A DNA stretch of 14,065 nucleotides from VAZQ01 sp040510075 (GTDB lineage Bacteria; Pseudomonadota; Alphaproteobacteria; Rhizobiales; Xanthobacteraceae): assembly GCA_040510075.1 (NCBI GenBank), contig JBEVJT010000035.1, positions 1 through 14,065 on the forward strand, in the 5' to 3' direction. Each line of letters starts with the position of its first letter. The first letter of the stretch is position 1. The notes under the pieces are model-generated. The model had not been told where the DNA came from. It saw only the letters and a list, made by a program, of their open reading frames with translations, and did not search any database. Both the position numbers and the translations under genes were made by a program. Shown here piece by piece: positions 1 through 7,047 of the stretch.

Positions 1-221
1 GGATGAACAACCAGGCCCGCCTTGTGGGCATCGACGACGAGAGCGGCCGGCTCCAGCAGCGATCCGCCGATACTCTGCGGCACGATGCTGCGCTTGTCCG
101 GGCCGATGCCATGCGCGTAGCTTGCTTGCTCTGCCCATCTATTTAGGGAGTAGTGTTGCCACTCCAGAGGCCCTTTTCCGCGAAGGCTCCGAAGTTCGGT
201 ATTGTCGTCCGAAAAGTTCTG
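1..221 (-). pseudogene. Glycerophosphodiester phosphodiesterase fragment (5'-truncated, runs off left edge)
   Basis: A minus-strand frame stays open from 221 to the window edge and reads like the C-terminal half of a GlpQ-type glycerophosphodiester phosphodiesterase, which hydrolyses glycerophosphodiesters to glycerol-3-phosphate and an alcohol. The recognisable stretches are SYAHGIGPDKRSIVP, with the family's Y-x-D/H-GIGPDK pattern, and LVVDAHKAGLVVHP, with the family's D-A-H-x-A-G-L-x-V-H-P strand. The part before them (QNFSDDNTELRSLR) resembles the usual Q-S-F-x-x-x-x-L-x-x-L-R segment. In-frame TGA stops lie at 222-224 and further upstream. No ATG, GTG or TTG codon occurs in frame before the conserved block. 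The N-terminal half of the TIM barrel, with its catalytic His and Glu residues, is therefore absent. I read this as a decayed remnant rather than a working gene. Its 3' end is outside the window, so a longer intact copy cannot be excluded, but the lack of a start argues against it. Confidence 0.6.
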
Positions 222-230
222 TCATCTAAT
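202..230 (+). promoter_or_regulatory. Putative sigma70-type promoter of the ModA-like gene
   Basis: A -35-like box TTGTCG (202-207) and a -10-like box TCTAAT (225-230) are separated by exactly 17 bases. Transcription would begin near 237, giving a short leader that holds a purine-rich ribosome site (GGAGAGG, about 250-256) before the ATG at 260. The promoter lies inside the 5' end of the glycerophosphodiesterase remnant, so it may have arisen in, or been brought to, decaying sequence. This is a match by eye only. Confidence 0.4.
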
Positions 231-259
231 CACTCACAAAAGCAAAGGCGGAGAGGACC

Positions 260-1030
260 ATGAATAGGCGATCACTCATTGCCAGAACAGCTATCGTCAC
301 GCTTAGCATTGTGCTGCTCGGCACTGTCGTTCGTGCCGCTGACCTGAAAGTAATGACATCGGTGGCTCTGACATCGGTTCTCAACGAACTTGCCCCAGTA
401 TTTGAGAAGACGACTGGCAATAAGCTAGCAATCAACTACGGCCTCGCCGCCGATCTAAAAAAGCGCATCCTCGATGGCGAGCGGGCCGACGTGATTATCC
501 TAATACGGCCGATGATGGACGACCTGCAAAAGCAGAACAAGTTTGCTGCCAACCGCCTCGTGAACATAGCAGGGACCCCTGTCGGAGTGGCAGCTCGTGA
601 GGGCGCTCCTAAACCGGATATCAGCTCGGTAGATGCATTTAAGCAGGCGCTCCTGACAGCCAGATCAATCGTCTATGCTGACCCTGCAAAAGGCGGCGTG
701 AGCGGCATCGTTTTTGCTCGTGCCCTGGATCGACTGGGCATCGCTGAACAGATGAAAGGAAAAACAATATTAGTGCCGGGAGCCCAAGCGGCGGAGGTAG
801 TTGCTAGGGGCGAAGCTGAATTGGGCATCGGCCAAGCCTCAGAAATCGTGCCCGTCGCCGGCGTGCAGTTGGTTGGTCCGCTCCCTGGCGAGCTTGCAAG
901 CATGACCCTGTTCACTGCGGCCATTGGCGCGGAGAGCGTATCGCCCGAAACGGCGCGGGCTCTCATCGAGTTTCTCATCGGGTCTGAGGCCGCACTGCGA
1001 TTCAAGGCCAAGGGCTTCGAGGCCGGCTGA
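260..1030 (+). CDS. ModA-like periplasmic substrate-binding protein (orphan)
   Basis: This 256-residue protein has a Sec signal peptide: MNRR, a hydrophobic core at residues 8-22, and an A-x-A-like site near VRA26|A. It is followed by a type-II periplasmic binding fold of the ModA/WtpA class. Visible family features are TSVALTSVLNEL (33-44) at the first ligand loop, a G-L-A-A-D-L-K-K-R-I helix near 61-70, DPAKGGVSG (141-149) and the E-L-G-I-G strand at 187-191. In E. coli ModA a tyrosine of the G-I-V-Y-A-T-D strand contacts molybdate; here the equivalent position is Gln192, so molybdate need not be the ligand. No modB or modC lies nearby and the next gene is on the other strand, so the permease is unknown. 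The start is supported by GGAGAGGACC directly before the ATG. It is the only plus-strand gene seen here. The fold is secure but the ligand is not. Confidence 0.85.
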   Translation: MNRRSLIARTAIVTLSIVLLGTVVRAADLKVMTSVALTSVLNELAPVFEKTTGNKLAINYGLAADLKKRILDGERADVIILIRPMMDDLQKQNKFAANRLVNIAGTPVGVAAREGAPKPDISSVDAFKQALLTARSIVYADPAKGGVSGIVFARALDRLGIAEQMKGKTILVPGAQAAEVVARGEAELGIGQASEIVPVAGVQLVGPLPGELASMTLFTAAIGAESVSPETARALIEFLIGSEAALRFKAKGFEAG

Positions 1031-1178
1031 TCTGGCTGGCTGTGCATGCCACCCTATATCAGGATCAACGGAGGCGTCCGCTCAGCCCAGTGATCGACTT
1101 ATTAGGTCCGCTCCACTAAGGTCAGGCCATTTCCAGTCCGACCACAGCCGATTGACATATACCGCTTCTTTTTGGAGA

Positions 1179-1906
1179 TCAGTCGCCCGTCGGAGCAATT
1201 CGGAATTCAATCACTTCAGGCAAGCTGTGGAGGTGCGCCGCCAGCTTCAGGGCATTTGTTCGATTGGTGCTTTTGATCGTCATCCGATATTCAAACTGCT
1301 GACCACCTTCGATCAGCCGACATGACAGATTAGCGATGCTAAATCCGTGCTTATTGATCAATTTACGCAGATCCTCCTCGCCCAGCACTTTTCGCGCAGA
1401 AAGCGGAGCATGTGATATGCGTAGAATTCACTCGGAAGCCTTACCTCTATAAAACGAAACACCGCCAACACGAGCAGTACGGCGGCCGCCCCGACAATCG
1501 CGGCAAACCAGAAACCTATGCCGACCAGAATGCCAATCGCCGCTGTGACCCAAATGGAAGCGGCCGTGGTCAGCCCACGTACAGTCAACCCCTCCTTAAA
1601 GATCACCCCCGCGCCGAGAAAGCCGATCCCCGTCATAATGCCTTGCGCCATACGAGTAGGATCGATTCGGATAGCGTCGATGGGCGTTTCGGTCATCCAG
1701 TGGCTCTGGTACACCGTAACTAACATTAGGAGCGCAGACGCTACACAGACCAGTGCATGGGTGCGGAAACCCGCCGGCCGGCCGTGAAACGTGCGCTCGA
1801 AGCCAATGGCGGCGCCGATCACTAACGCACCGAGCACCCGCACAGCCATGACGAGTTCCAAGCCCGCTGCTAGGAAGCTGGCAAGGGAGCGCCAAGCCAC
1901 GAGCAC
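1179..1906 (-). pseudogene. MgtC/SapB-family inner-membrane protein, split by a -1 frameshift
   Basis: The first part (GTG at 1906, down to 1388) encodes the MgtC membrane domain. It has five hydrophobic segments at about residues 16-36, 48-66, 86-103, 109-131 and 133-155. Family signatures are RTHALV (48-53), GIGFLGAGVI (93-102) and RGLTTAASIWVTAAIG (110-125). The frame then reads nine unrelated residues to a stop at 1358. The C-terminal ACT-like domain (VLGEEDLRKLI... through LPEVIEFRIAP) continues in the -1 frame from 1388 to 1179. Joined at AAG/GTG (1390-1386) the product is about 242 residues, a normal MgtC length. One missing G at that point, a sequencing error, or slippage on GAAAAG would each explain it. 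MgtC proteins act in Mg2+-limited or acidic conditions and in virulence. An in-frame TGA at 1913-1915 limits the start to GTG 1906 or ATG 1849. The 252 bp upstream (1907-2158) holds only a doubtful 72-codon frame and nothing I can name. Confidence 0.75.
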
Positions 1907-2158
1907 GCCATGTCAAAGAAACCCAATAGCGCAATTGCCGTGATCGGAATCGGTATCGGTAAAAACTCGTTTCACATTGTTGGCCAGAATAAGTGCGTCA
2001 CCATTGTGTTGCGACAATCTTGCGCTTCTTAGATCTTTGCGTTGCTTTTCGTCCATTTTGCGCAACCCCAGCCGGAACGTGCTCCTGAAGATATCATTCC
2101 ATTGCGTCGAGGATTCAAAGGAGGTTCGCATTTAAGGCGAAACGGTCTCGGCTGGCGG

Positions 2159-3211
2159 TCATTGCTGCGCTCGTGCCAGACGCTTGCTTCCCCCAAAGAA
2201 AGGGCGCAGAGGACCACGCATGACCGCTTCGCGATAACTGCGCATGTCTTCTTCGTCCATTGCCGTTCTGGTCGGCTGTCCCGCTTCCGCCTTCACCGTG
2301 ACCTTCGGCCCCAACAAGACCGTCGTGCCGAGACCGGCATAAATGTATCGGTCGCCGAAAGTCTCTTTCAGAATGGCGAAGGCAGGCTCGCCGGTGCAGT
2401 GAACGGGAGCGAGATAGCGAACATTCCAGTTGTCACGCAGAGAGACCGCTATGCTGCTGATCTGATTATCCTGCGCCGGCAATAAATGAGTCCCGCCCAG
2501 GACCAGGTGGATCGGCTTGTTGATCGTACTCCTGGCCGTCTCGACGATCTTTTCGATTGTCGAATGACTGCACCCGACAATGAAAACGATCCCGTCAGGC
2601 GTATCGATCGCCAGCGAAATCTCTTTCACCTCCAGATCGACGCCCCAAGTGCCATTCAACAGGACAAGGTGAAGGCCCGGCGCTACCTCCGTCGTCTTGG
2701 TGATCCAGGTGAAATTCGCTTCGGGCCATGGGCTGCCAAAACGCAGTGTCTCCTGCGACTTGCCGTCGAAATACCGCATATCCGCAGGAAGGGACTCGTT
2801 GCGCCTGTAGAAAGTGCCTGGCAAAGCCGCCCCGAACACCCCGAAGTTTTCCTGCGGTGCGTAGATTTTCACGGTGGGATTTACCTTCAACAGGTAATTC
2901 AGCCCGCTGGTGTGGTCTCCGTGGCGATGGGACACGACTGCGAAGTCCAACTGTTTCAGGTCGATGGCCTTGGCCTCCACATTGTGCGCGAAGATGTCCG
3001 CGTTGTTGCCGGTGTCGAACAAGATGCGTTTGCCGCCATACTCGATAAGGGCCGAGAACCCCCAATCCTTCTTCATCGTCGACGTCTTGCCGAAGGCCTC
3101 GTAAAGGACGGTGATCTGGGTCGGGTTCGACTGCGGATAGGCGGGCGAGGCGCCAATTCCTGCGGCCGCATAGATTGTTATTGCCATCTTACGAAGGATA
3201 TTCGGTGTCAT
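2159..3211 (-). CDS. Exported metallo-beta-lactamase-fold hydrolase (COG1237/DHPS-like)
   Basis: A 350-residue MBL-fold protein. The zinc-site motif is SHRHGDH (94-100), supplying His95, His97, Asp99 and His100. Further metal ligands are likely His216 in GCSH and His271 in APVHCTGE, with LFDTG (64-68) near the first strand. The combination GCSH, GGTHLL (239-244) and P-x-H-C-T-G is typical of the branch containing 7,8-dihydropterin-6-methyl-4-(beta-D-ribofuranosyl)aminobenzene-5'-phosphate synthase, not of beta-lactamases. Unlike the cytosolic members, this one starts with a hydrophobic N-terminus and a plausible signal-peptidase site (residues 9-28, ...SPAYPQS), so it is probably periplasmic. 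The tail after about 310 is charged and of unknown use. The ATG at 3211 has GGGAG seven bases upstream. It stands alone: 252 bp to the MgtC gene and 345 bp to the TctC gene. Its substrate is unknown; by family it is likely a phosphoester or related compound. Confidence 0.85.
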   Translation of the reverse strand: MTPNILRKMAITIYAAAGIGASPAYPQSNPTQITVLYEAFGKTSTMKKDWGFSALIEYGGKRILFDTGNNADIFAHNVEAKAIDLKQLDFAVVSHRHGDHTSGLNYLLKVNPTVKIYAPQENFGVFGAALPGTFYRRNESLPADMRYFDGKSQETLRFGSPWPEANFTWITKTTEVAPGLHLVLLNGTWGVDLEVKEISLAIDTPDGIVFIVGCSHSTIEKIVETARSTINKPIHLVLGGTHLLPAQDNQISSIAVSLRDNWNVRYLAPVHCTGEPAFAILKETFGDRYIYAGLGTTVLLGPKVTVKAEAGQPTRTAMDEEDMRSYREAVMRGPLRPFFGGSKRLARAQQ

Positions 3212-3556
3212 GTCATAGCTCCCTCAAACCGCGCGAATGCGTGACATGATTATGCAAGATCAGCAAAAAGAAGCTCCGCTGCGAGTATTAAGCCCGCCGG
3301 AATTCTCGACCTGTCCCGCTTCAAGGGCAACTCACGGATAGCCTATGCGAGCCGGTCGTGCCCGAATAGGGGCCATCCTCCGGGCGGCCGTCTTCCGACG
3401 CAATGATCGCTGTGGGTAACACTGCGACCAGCGCCCGCTTAGCTCGGGTCTGCTTTCGCCAGGCGCAGACTTGTCATGGAATAAGCAATGCGCCGCTCGG
3501 TGCCAGAAGGAGATCTGAGCAGATGCATAAAAGCGCGGATCGTTTGCTGTCGTCAC
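3212..3556. other. 345-bp intergenic stretch without a convincing gene
   Basis: This lies between the MBL-fold gene start and the stop of the TctC-like gene. A minus-strand frame at 3332-3556 opens with GTG immediately after the TctC stop and could encode 74 residues. Its product is rich in Arg, Ser and Pro, matches nothing I recognise, and has no ribosome site, so I do not call it. The part next to 3212 must hold the promoter of the MBL-fold gene; a CATAAT box on the minus strand (about 3252-3257) is a candidate -10, but its -35 is poor. I see no terminator-like hairpin with a T run. Confidence 0.4.
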
Positions 3557-4525
3557 CTAGTCTGGTTTGATACCAGCTGCTTTGATCAACGCCGCGTTGC
3601 TGACGATCTCGGACTTGACAACGGCATCAAACTCAGCGGGGTTCATGACCATCGGTTCGAAGTCGAGAGTCGCGAGCTTGTCCCTCACCTTTGGCGTCTG
3701 CAACGCTTGCAGCGTCTCGCGATGAATTTGGTCGACGATCCCGCGGGGAGTCTTTGCCGCAACAAACATCCCGTACCAAAGCGGGTGTTCGGCGTTGGCG
3801 AAACCGGCTTCCGCCAATGTCGGCACGCTGGGCAGGACGGCACTTCGTTGCGCACTGTTGACGGCAAGTGCGAGCAACTTCCCCTCGCGCACATGAGGGA
3901 GGGCGAGAGGGACCTGGATGAAAGAGAAGTCAATGCGTCCAGCGATGACTTCGAACATGGCTTCCGGGCCACCCTTGAATGGAACATGAAGTGCATCGAA
4001 TCCGGGGCTGCTTCGGAAGCGTTCCGCACCCATATGGATTCCGGTCCCAACCCCGGCAGAAGAGAAACTGAATGACCCAGGCTTGGCCTTGGCCGCTGCA
4101 ACAAGCTCCTGGACCGTTTTGAGGCCCCTCGCAGGTGAAACAATTAACACGCTCGCCGCATTGCCAAGCGGAATGACCGCCGAAAAATCACGCGCCGTAT
4201 CGAACGTCAAATTCGGATTCAGTGAGGGGCTAACGGTATGTGCAGAGGAGGTGATCAAGATCGTATGGCCATCGGGATCCGATTTGGCGACAAATGCCGC
4301 GGCTATGGCTGTTCCAGCGCCCGGGCGGTTTTCCACGACGACAGGCTGGCGCAGCTGAACGGAGAGCTGATCCAGAACCACCCGCGCGACGATGTCGACA
4401 GCGCCACCGGCCGGAAAAGACACGATTGCGCGCATTGGCTTCATGGGCCACGCCTGTGATTTGGCCTCCGCGGTCGTGAAAGCGACGCAGAGTATCGACG
4501 GCAGCAGGAAGCAAACCCGTCTCAT
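3557..4525 (-). CDS. TctC/Bug-family tripartite tricarboxylate transporter substrate-binding protein (orphan)
   Basis: From the ATG at 4525 the protein has 322 residues, the usual Bug-family length. It begins with a Sec signal peptide (MRRVCFLLPSILCVAFTTAEA, cleavage near A21). Family features follow in order: WPMKPMRAIVSFPAGG (26-41) with DIVAR (44-48), VENRPGAGT (64-72), a Ser/Thr-rich loop at 92-96, HVPFKGG (180-186) near the ligand carboxylate loop, and LPSVPTLAEAG (231-241). These proteins bind mono- to tricarboxylates or other small acids in the periplasm. No TctA/TctB membrane genes are in the window, which is common in Bug-rich Burkholderiales and Bradyrhizobium. A longer frame runs upstream to 4681, but it would overlap the preceding gene by 113 bp and place 52 polar residues before the signal peptide, so the 4525 start is preferred. 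The gap to the upstream oxidoreductase is 43 bp, so the two are probably co-transcribed. The ligand cannot be read from sequence. Confidence 0.9.
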   Translation of the reverse strand: MRRVCFLLPSILCVAFTTAEAKSQAWPMKPMRAIVSFPAGGAVDIVARVVLDQLSVQLRQPVVVENRPGAGTAIAAAFVAKSDPDGHTILITSSAHTVSPSLNPNLTFDTARDFSAVIPLGNAASVLIVSPARGLKTVQELVAAAKAKPGSFSFSSAGVGTGIHMGAERFRSSPGFDALHVPFKGGPEAMFEVIAGRIDFSFIQVPLALPHVREGKLLALAVNSAQRSAVLPSVPTLAEAGFANAEHPLWYGMFVAAKTPRGIVDQIHRETLQALQTPKVRDKLATLDFEPMVMNPAEFDAVVKSEIVSNAALIKAAGIKPD

Positions 4526-4568
4526 GGTAGTCTTCTGCGCGTGCGTTTCCCGGTCTGTGTTGTTGGGC

Positions 4569-5651
4569 TTAATATCGGCTCTGATTTTTTTGCTCGGCGG
4601 ATCCGCCTTCCACAATCCTCTCGTTGAGTTTCTGATCGACGATCTGGACCGTTCGGTCGATCTCGGCAATGGGCGTTCCAAGCTGATGCGAGATCAACTT
4701 GACCAACAAATCGACCCGTTCGATGAAAGGCGCGCCAGCGGCCAACGCTCGGGCCACCGACGACGGTTTGAGAAGGCTTTCCGCCGCCTTGGCATATTTG
4801 TCGAAAGGCACCTGATCCTTCGGGTCGGCTCCCAGACGCCGGGCGATTGCATCGACGTGCTCGTAGATCGACTGAGAGACCTTCAAATCGCTGTGAACCG
4901 CGTCGCGAATCGACTGCGGCTCGCGCGGCGTGATGCAGCGGTAATTCCCGGTCAATAGCATCGACCATTTCGCCAGAGGTACGAAAGGGGAATCGAACAC
5001 CTTGAGCTTCACGGGAACGTCTTGGCCCTCAAGCGAAACCGCGTCTATGTCGGCCTCCAGCTCCCGAAGCAACTTGTTGTGCTTCTCGAGCGCAAATGTC
5101 GCGGCCTTGAAGTTGGTCGGCAGCCCGATATGCAGGACGTTGGCCGGCTCTTCCGGCGGGCGAAACGCCTGCGGATCAGGCGAGCAGAGGGTCACCAGTC
5201 CCGGTTCTAATCGCTCCCACACCTGGGCATTGGTATAAGCCTCCTCAAGTTGCATTTCCGCCAGCGCCGGGATTCGTTTCAGGTAAGGCAGAGGGGGCAT
5301 GTTCATTATCGATAGGCAAGGCAGCTTCGCTGCGGCGATCTTGATGATGAGAACCCTGATCGTATGGTTGGTGTATTGAGGTTCCTGCATGGCAAGACCA
5401 ACCAGATCGTAACTGGACACATCGACGTCCGCGGGCGGTACTGCGTTCAAAGCCCCACGCAGATCGCGCGAAAAGATCGACCGATGCGTCGCCTCCCCAC
5501 GCAGCTTGATGCGAATTTCCGTACCTTTTCGATTGATGAGCTCTGCAGTCTTGTTGCGACAAACCAAGGTCACGTTGTGACCGGCCATCAGCAGCTTGGT
5601 CCCTAGCAAGGAGCCGTATGAGGCCCCCAGAATTAGGATGTTGTGCGCCAT
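4569..5651 (-). CDS. Ketopantoate-reductase-like NAD(P)-dependent oxidoreductase
   Basis: A 360-residue protein. The N-terminus has the Rossmann nucleotide loop in the relaxed form G9-A-S-Y-G13-S-L-L-G17, followed by strand two ending V-T-L-V-C-R-N (27-33). The Arg/Asn after the strand would suit NADP. The C-terminal helical domain carries PLAKWSMLLTGNYRCIT (225-241); its Lys228 matches the catalytic lysine region of PanE (K-L-x-x-N-x-x-x-x-x-L-T). Near the end is P-S-S-x-x-x-x-L-x-x-G-x-x-x-x-E (about 297-315), as in PanE. It is roughly 60 residues longer than true ketopantoate reductases and has an unusual middle segment (about 70-180). I therefore call it a PanE/ApbA-superfamily member, not panE; a related 2-oxo-acid or opine-type reductase is possible. 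TAGGAACC precedes the ATG. The 145-bp upstream spacer suggests its own promoter, and it leads a two-gene unit with the TctC-like gene. Confidence 0.7.
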   Translation of the reverse strand: MAHNILILGASYGSLLGTKLLMAGHNVTLVCRNKTAELINRKGTEIRIKLRGEATHRSIFSRDLRGALNAVPPADVDVSSYDLVGLAMQEPQYTNHTIRVLIIKIAAAKLPCLSIMNMPPLPYLKRIPALAEMQLEEAYTNAQVWERLEPGLVTLCSPDPQAFRPPEEPANVLHIGLPTNFKAATFALEKHNKLLRELEADIDAVSLEGQDVPVKLKVFDSPFVPLAKWSMLLTGNYRCITPREPQSIRDAVHSDLKVSQSIYEHVDAIARRLGADPKDQVPFDKYAKAAESLLKPSSVARALAAGAPFIERVDLLVKLISHQLGTPIAEIDRTVQIVDQKLNERIVEGGSAEQKNQSRY

Positions 5652-5720
5652 GGTTCCTATCGTAGACGATTATGCTGGAGTTTTCTCTCATTTCTTGACA
5701 TCGAGCGGCTGGCGCGCGCT

Positions 5721-5778
5721 GACAAAAAATGTACCCGCCCCGCAGTAACGCGGCATACAATTAGAAGAGACAAAAAAT
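5721..5778 (-). promoter_or_regulatory. Possible control region: two copies of a 10-bp direct repeat
   Basis: The 145-bp spacer between the flavoenzyme stop and the ketopantoate-reductase-like gene contains ATTTTTTGTC twice on the minus strand, at 5721-5730 and 5769-5778. The copies are 48 bp apart, close to a multiple of the helical turn. A TTGTATGC half-site lies between them. They sit about 70-125 bp upstream of the downstream gene's ATG, where a regulator could bind. I cannot name a regulator. A-tract repeats of this length can occur by chance in AT-rich spacers. Confidence 0.25.
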
Positions 5779-5796
5779 CAGCAATCTGGTTTTCTT

Positions 5797-7047
5797 TCAC
5801 GCCCGCCGCACGAAGCTGGGGTTGAGCTCGCGCACAGAGCGGACGCCACACTGCTGCATGGCCGCTCTCGTCTCGATGCGCATGAGCTCGAGCACTCGCT
5901 CGACGCCTTCCTGGCCGAAGGCACCCAGGCCCCAGAGATAAGGCCGACCGAGGCCCGCGGCCTGCGCGCCCATCGCCAGCGCCTTGACCACATCGGTGCC
6001 GCGGCGGAACCCGCTGTCGATCAGCACGGTGATGCGCCCGTTCACCGCCGCTACGACCTCGGGCAGCGCGTCTATGGTGGAACGCCCGCTGTCCTCGCCG
6101 CGCCCCCCATGATTTGAAACGATGATCCCGTCGATGCCGTTCTGCACCGCAAGCTCGGCGTCCTCCGCGGTGAGAATGCCCTTGAGCACGATCTTCATCT
6201 TGGTGATGTCGCGCATGCGCTTGAGGGTTTCCCAGGAAAGATTGCTGGACTCGCCGCTGCCCGTAACCGCGGTCAGATCGATGCCGTCGTAATTGTGCCG
6301 GCGCAGCGCGCGTTTGGCGAAGCTGCTGCGGTCATGGCAGCCCGAGCAGTCGCGCGTATCGTCGCGCATAAGACGAAATAACGTTTCCTGATTGCGGCCG
6401 GCGAGGCGATCGACCGTGACCACAAGCACCGGGCAGCCGGCCGCTTCCGCGCGCCTGATCAGCGCGGCCGCAACCTCCCAGCTGGGCGAGGCATAAAGCT
6501 GGAACCACACCGGGGCACCGCGCGCGCCGCTCACCTCCTCTACCGCCATATTCGAGGACGTAGAGAGCATGTAGAGATGATCGCCGGCTCGTCCGGCCTT
6601 GGCTACAGCCACCTCGCCGTCCGGATGAAAGAACTGGTTGCCACCTGTGGGAGCCAGAAAAATCGGTGAAGAGTATTTCGTGCCGAACAACTCGACACTC
6701 ATGTCGACTTTGGAAACGTCGTTGAGTCGGCGCGGACGCAGCTGAAATTTCAAGAAACCTTCGCGATTGGCGCGCAGCGTGACCTCATCATCGATGCCGG
6801 ACGCCATGTACCCGAAATGCGCCGGCGGCACGTTCTTGCGCGCGACCGGCTCAAAGTCGAAGACGTTGATCGCCTCCTTGGCGCTCTTGATCGCCTCGCG
6901 CTCTGTTGGCGCCCAGGTCATCGGATCCGGCAGCCGGGAAGGCAGCTCGGTTGCTTCAGCCTCTATCGCGGCCGAGGCAAGGAGCGGAGACGCCGCGAGC
7001 CATTGCAGAAAGGCACGGCGATTGGCGCGAATGAACGTCGATGTCAT
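5797..7047 (-). CDS. Tat-exported FMN-dependent alpha-hydroxyacid oxidase/dehydrogenase with a CxxCH motif
   Basis: From ATG 7047 the protein has 416 residues. It opens with a twin-arginine signal (NRRAFLQ at 9-15, hydrophobic to about 28, cleavage after AEA at 32), so the folded flavoprotein is predicted to be periplasmic. The rest is an FMN TIM barrel of the glycolate oxidase / lactate dehydrogenase family. Expected residues are present: Tyr80 (GYMASG), Tyr185 (FQLY), Asp213 and Arg218 (TVDRLAGR), Lys289 (VLKG), His313 and Arg316 (SNHGGR), plus DSGFRRG (345-350 region) and GRPYLWGL (367-374). These oxidise L-2-hydroxyacids to 2-oxo acids. The mobile loop after barrel strand four carries C234-S-G-C237-H238, a c-type-haem-like motif. 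The ATG overlaps the stop of the upstream Inh-like gene (ATGA), which both supports this start over one at 7125 and suggests translational coupling. The substrate and electron acceptor are unknown. Confidence 0.9.
   Translation of the reverse strand: MTSTFIRANRRAFLQWLAASPLLASAAIEAEATELPSRLPDPMTWAPTEREAIKSAKEAINVFDFEPVARKNVPPAHFGYMASGIDDEVTLRANREGFLKFQLRPRRLNDVSKVDMSVELFGTKYSSPIFLAPTGGNQFFHPDGEVAVAKAGRAGDHLYMLSTSSNMAVEEVSGARGAPVWFQLYASPSWEVAAALIRRAEAAGCPVLVVTVDRLAGRNQETLFRLMRDDTRDCSGCHDRSSFAKRALRRHNYDGIDLTAVTGSGESSNLSWETLKRMRDITKMKIVLKGILTAEDAELAVQNGIDGIIVSNHGGRGEDSGRSTIDALPEVVAAVNGRITVLIDSGFRRGTDVVKALAMGAQAAGLGRPYLWGLGAFGQEGVERVLELMRIETRAAMQQCGVRSVRELNPSFVRRA

Noticed and set aside
1913..2131. 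72-codon minus-strand frame upstream of the MgtC gene
   Set aside because: No ribosome site, no family resemblance, and it stops just before the MgtC start; more likely leader or non-coding sequence.
3332..3556. 74-codon frame starting right after the TctC stop
   Set aside because: GTG start without a ribosome site, and a composition that does not look like a protein gene.
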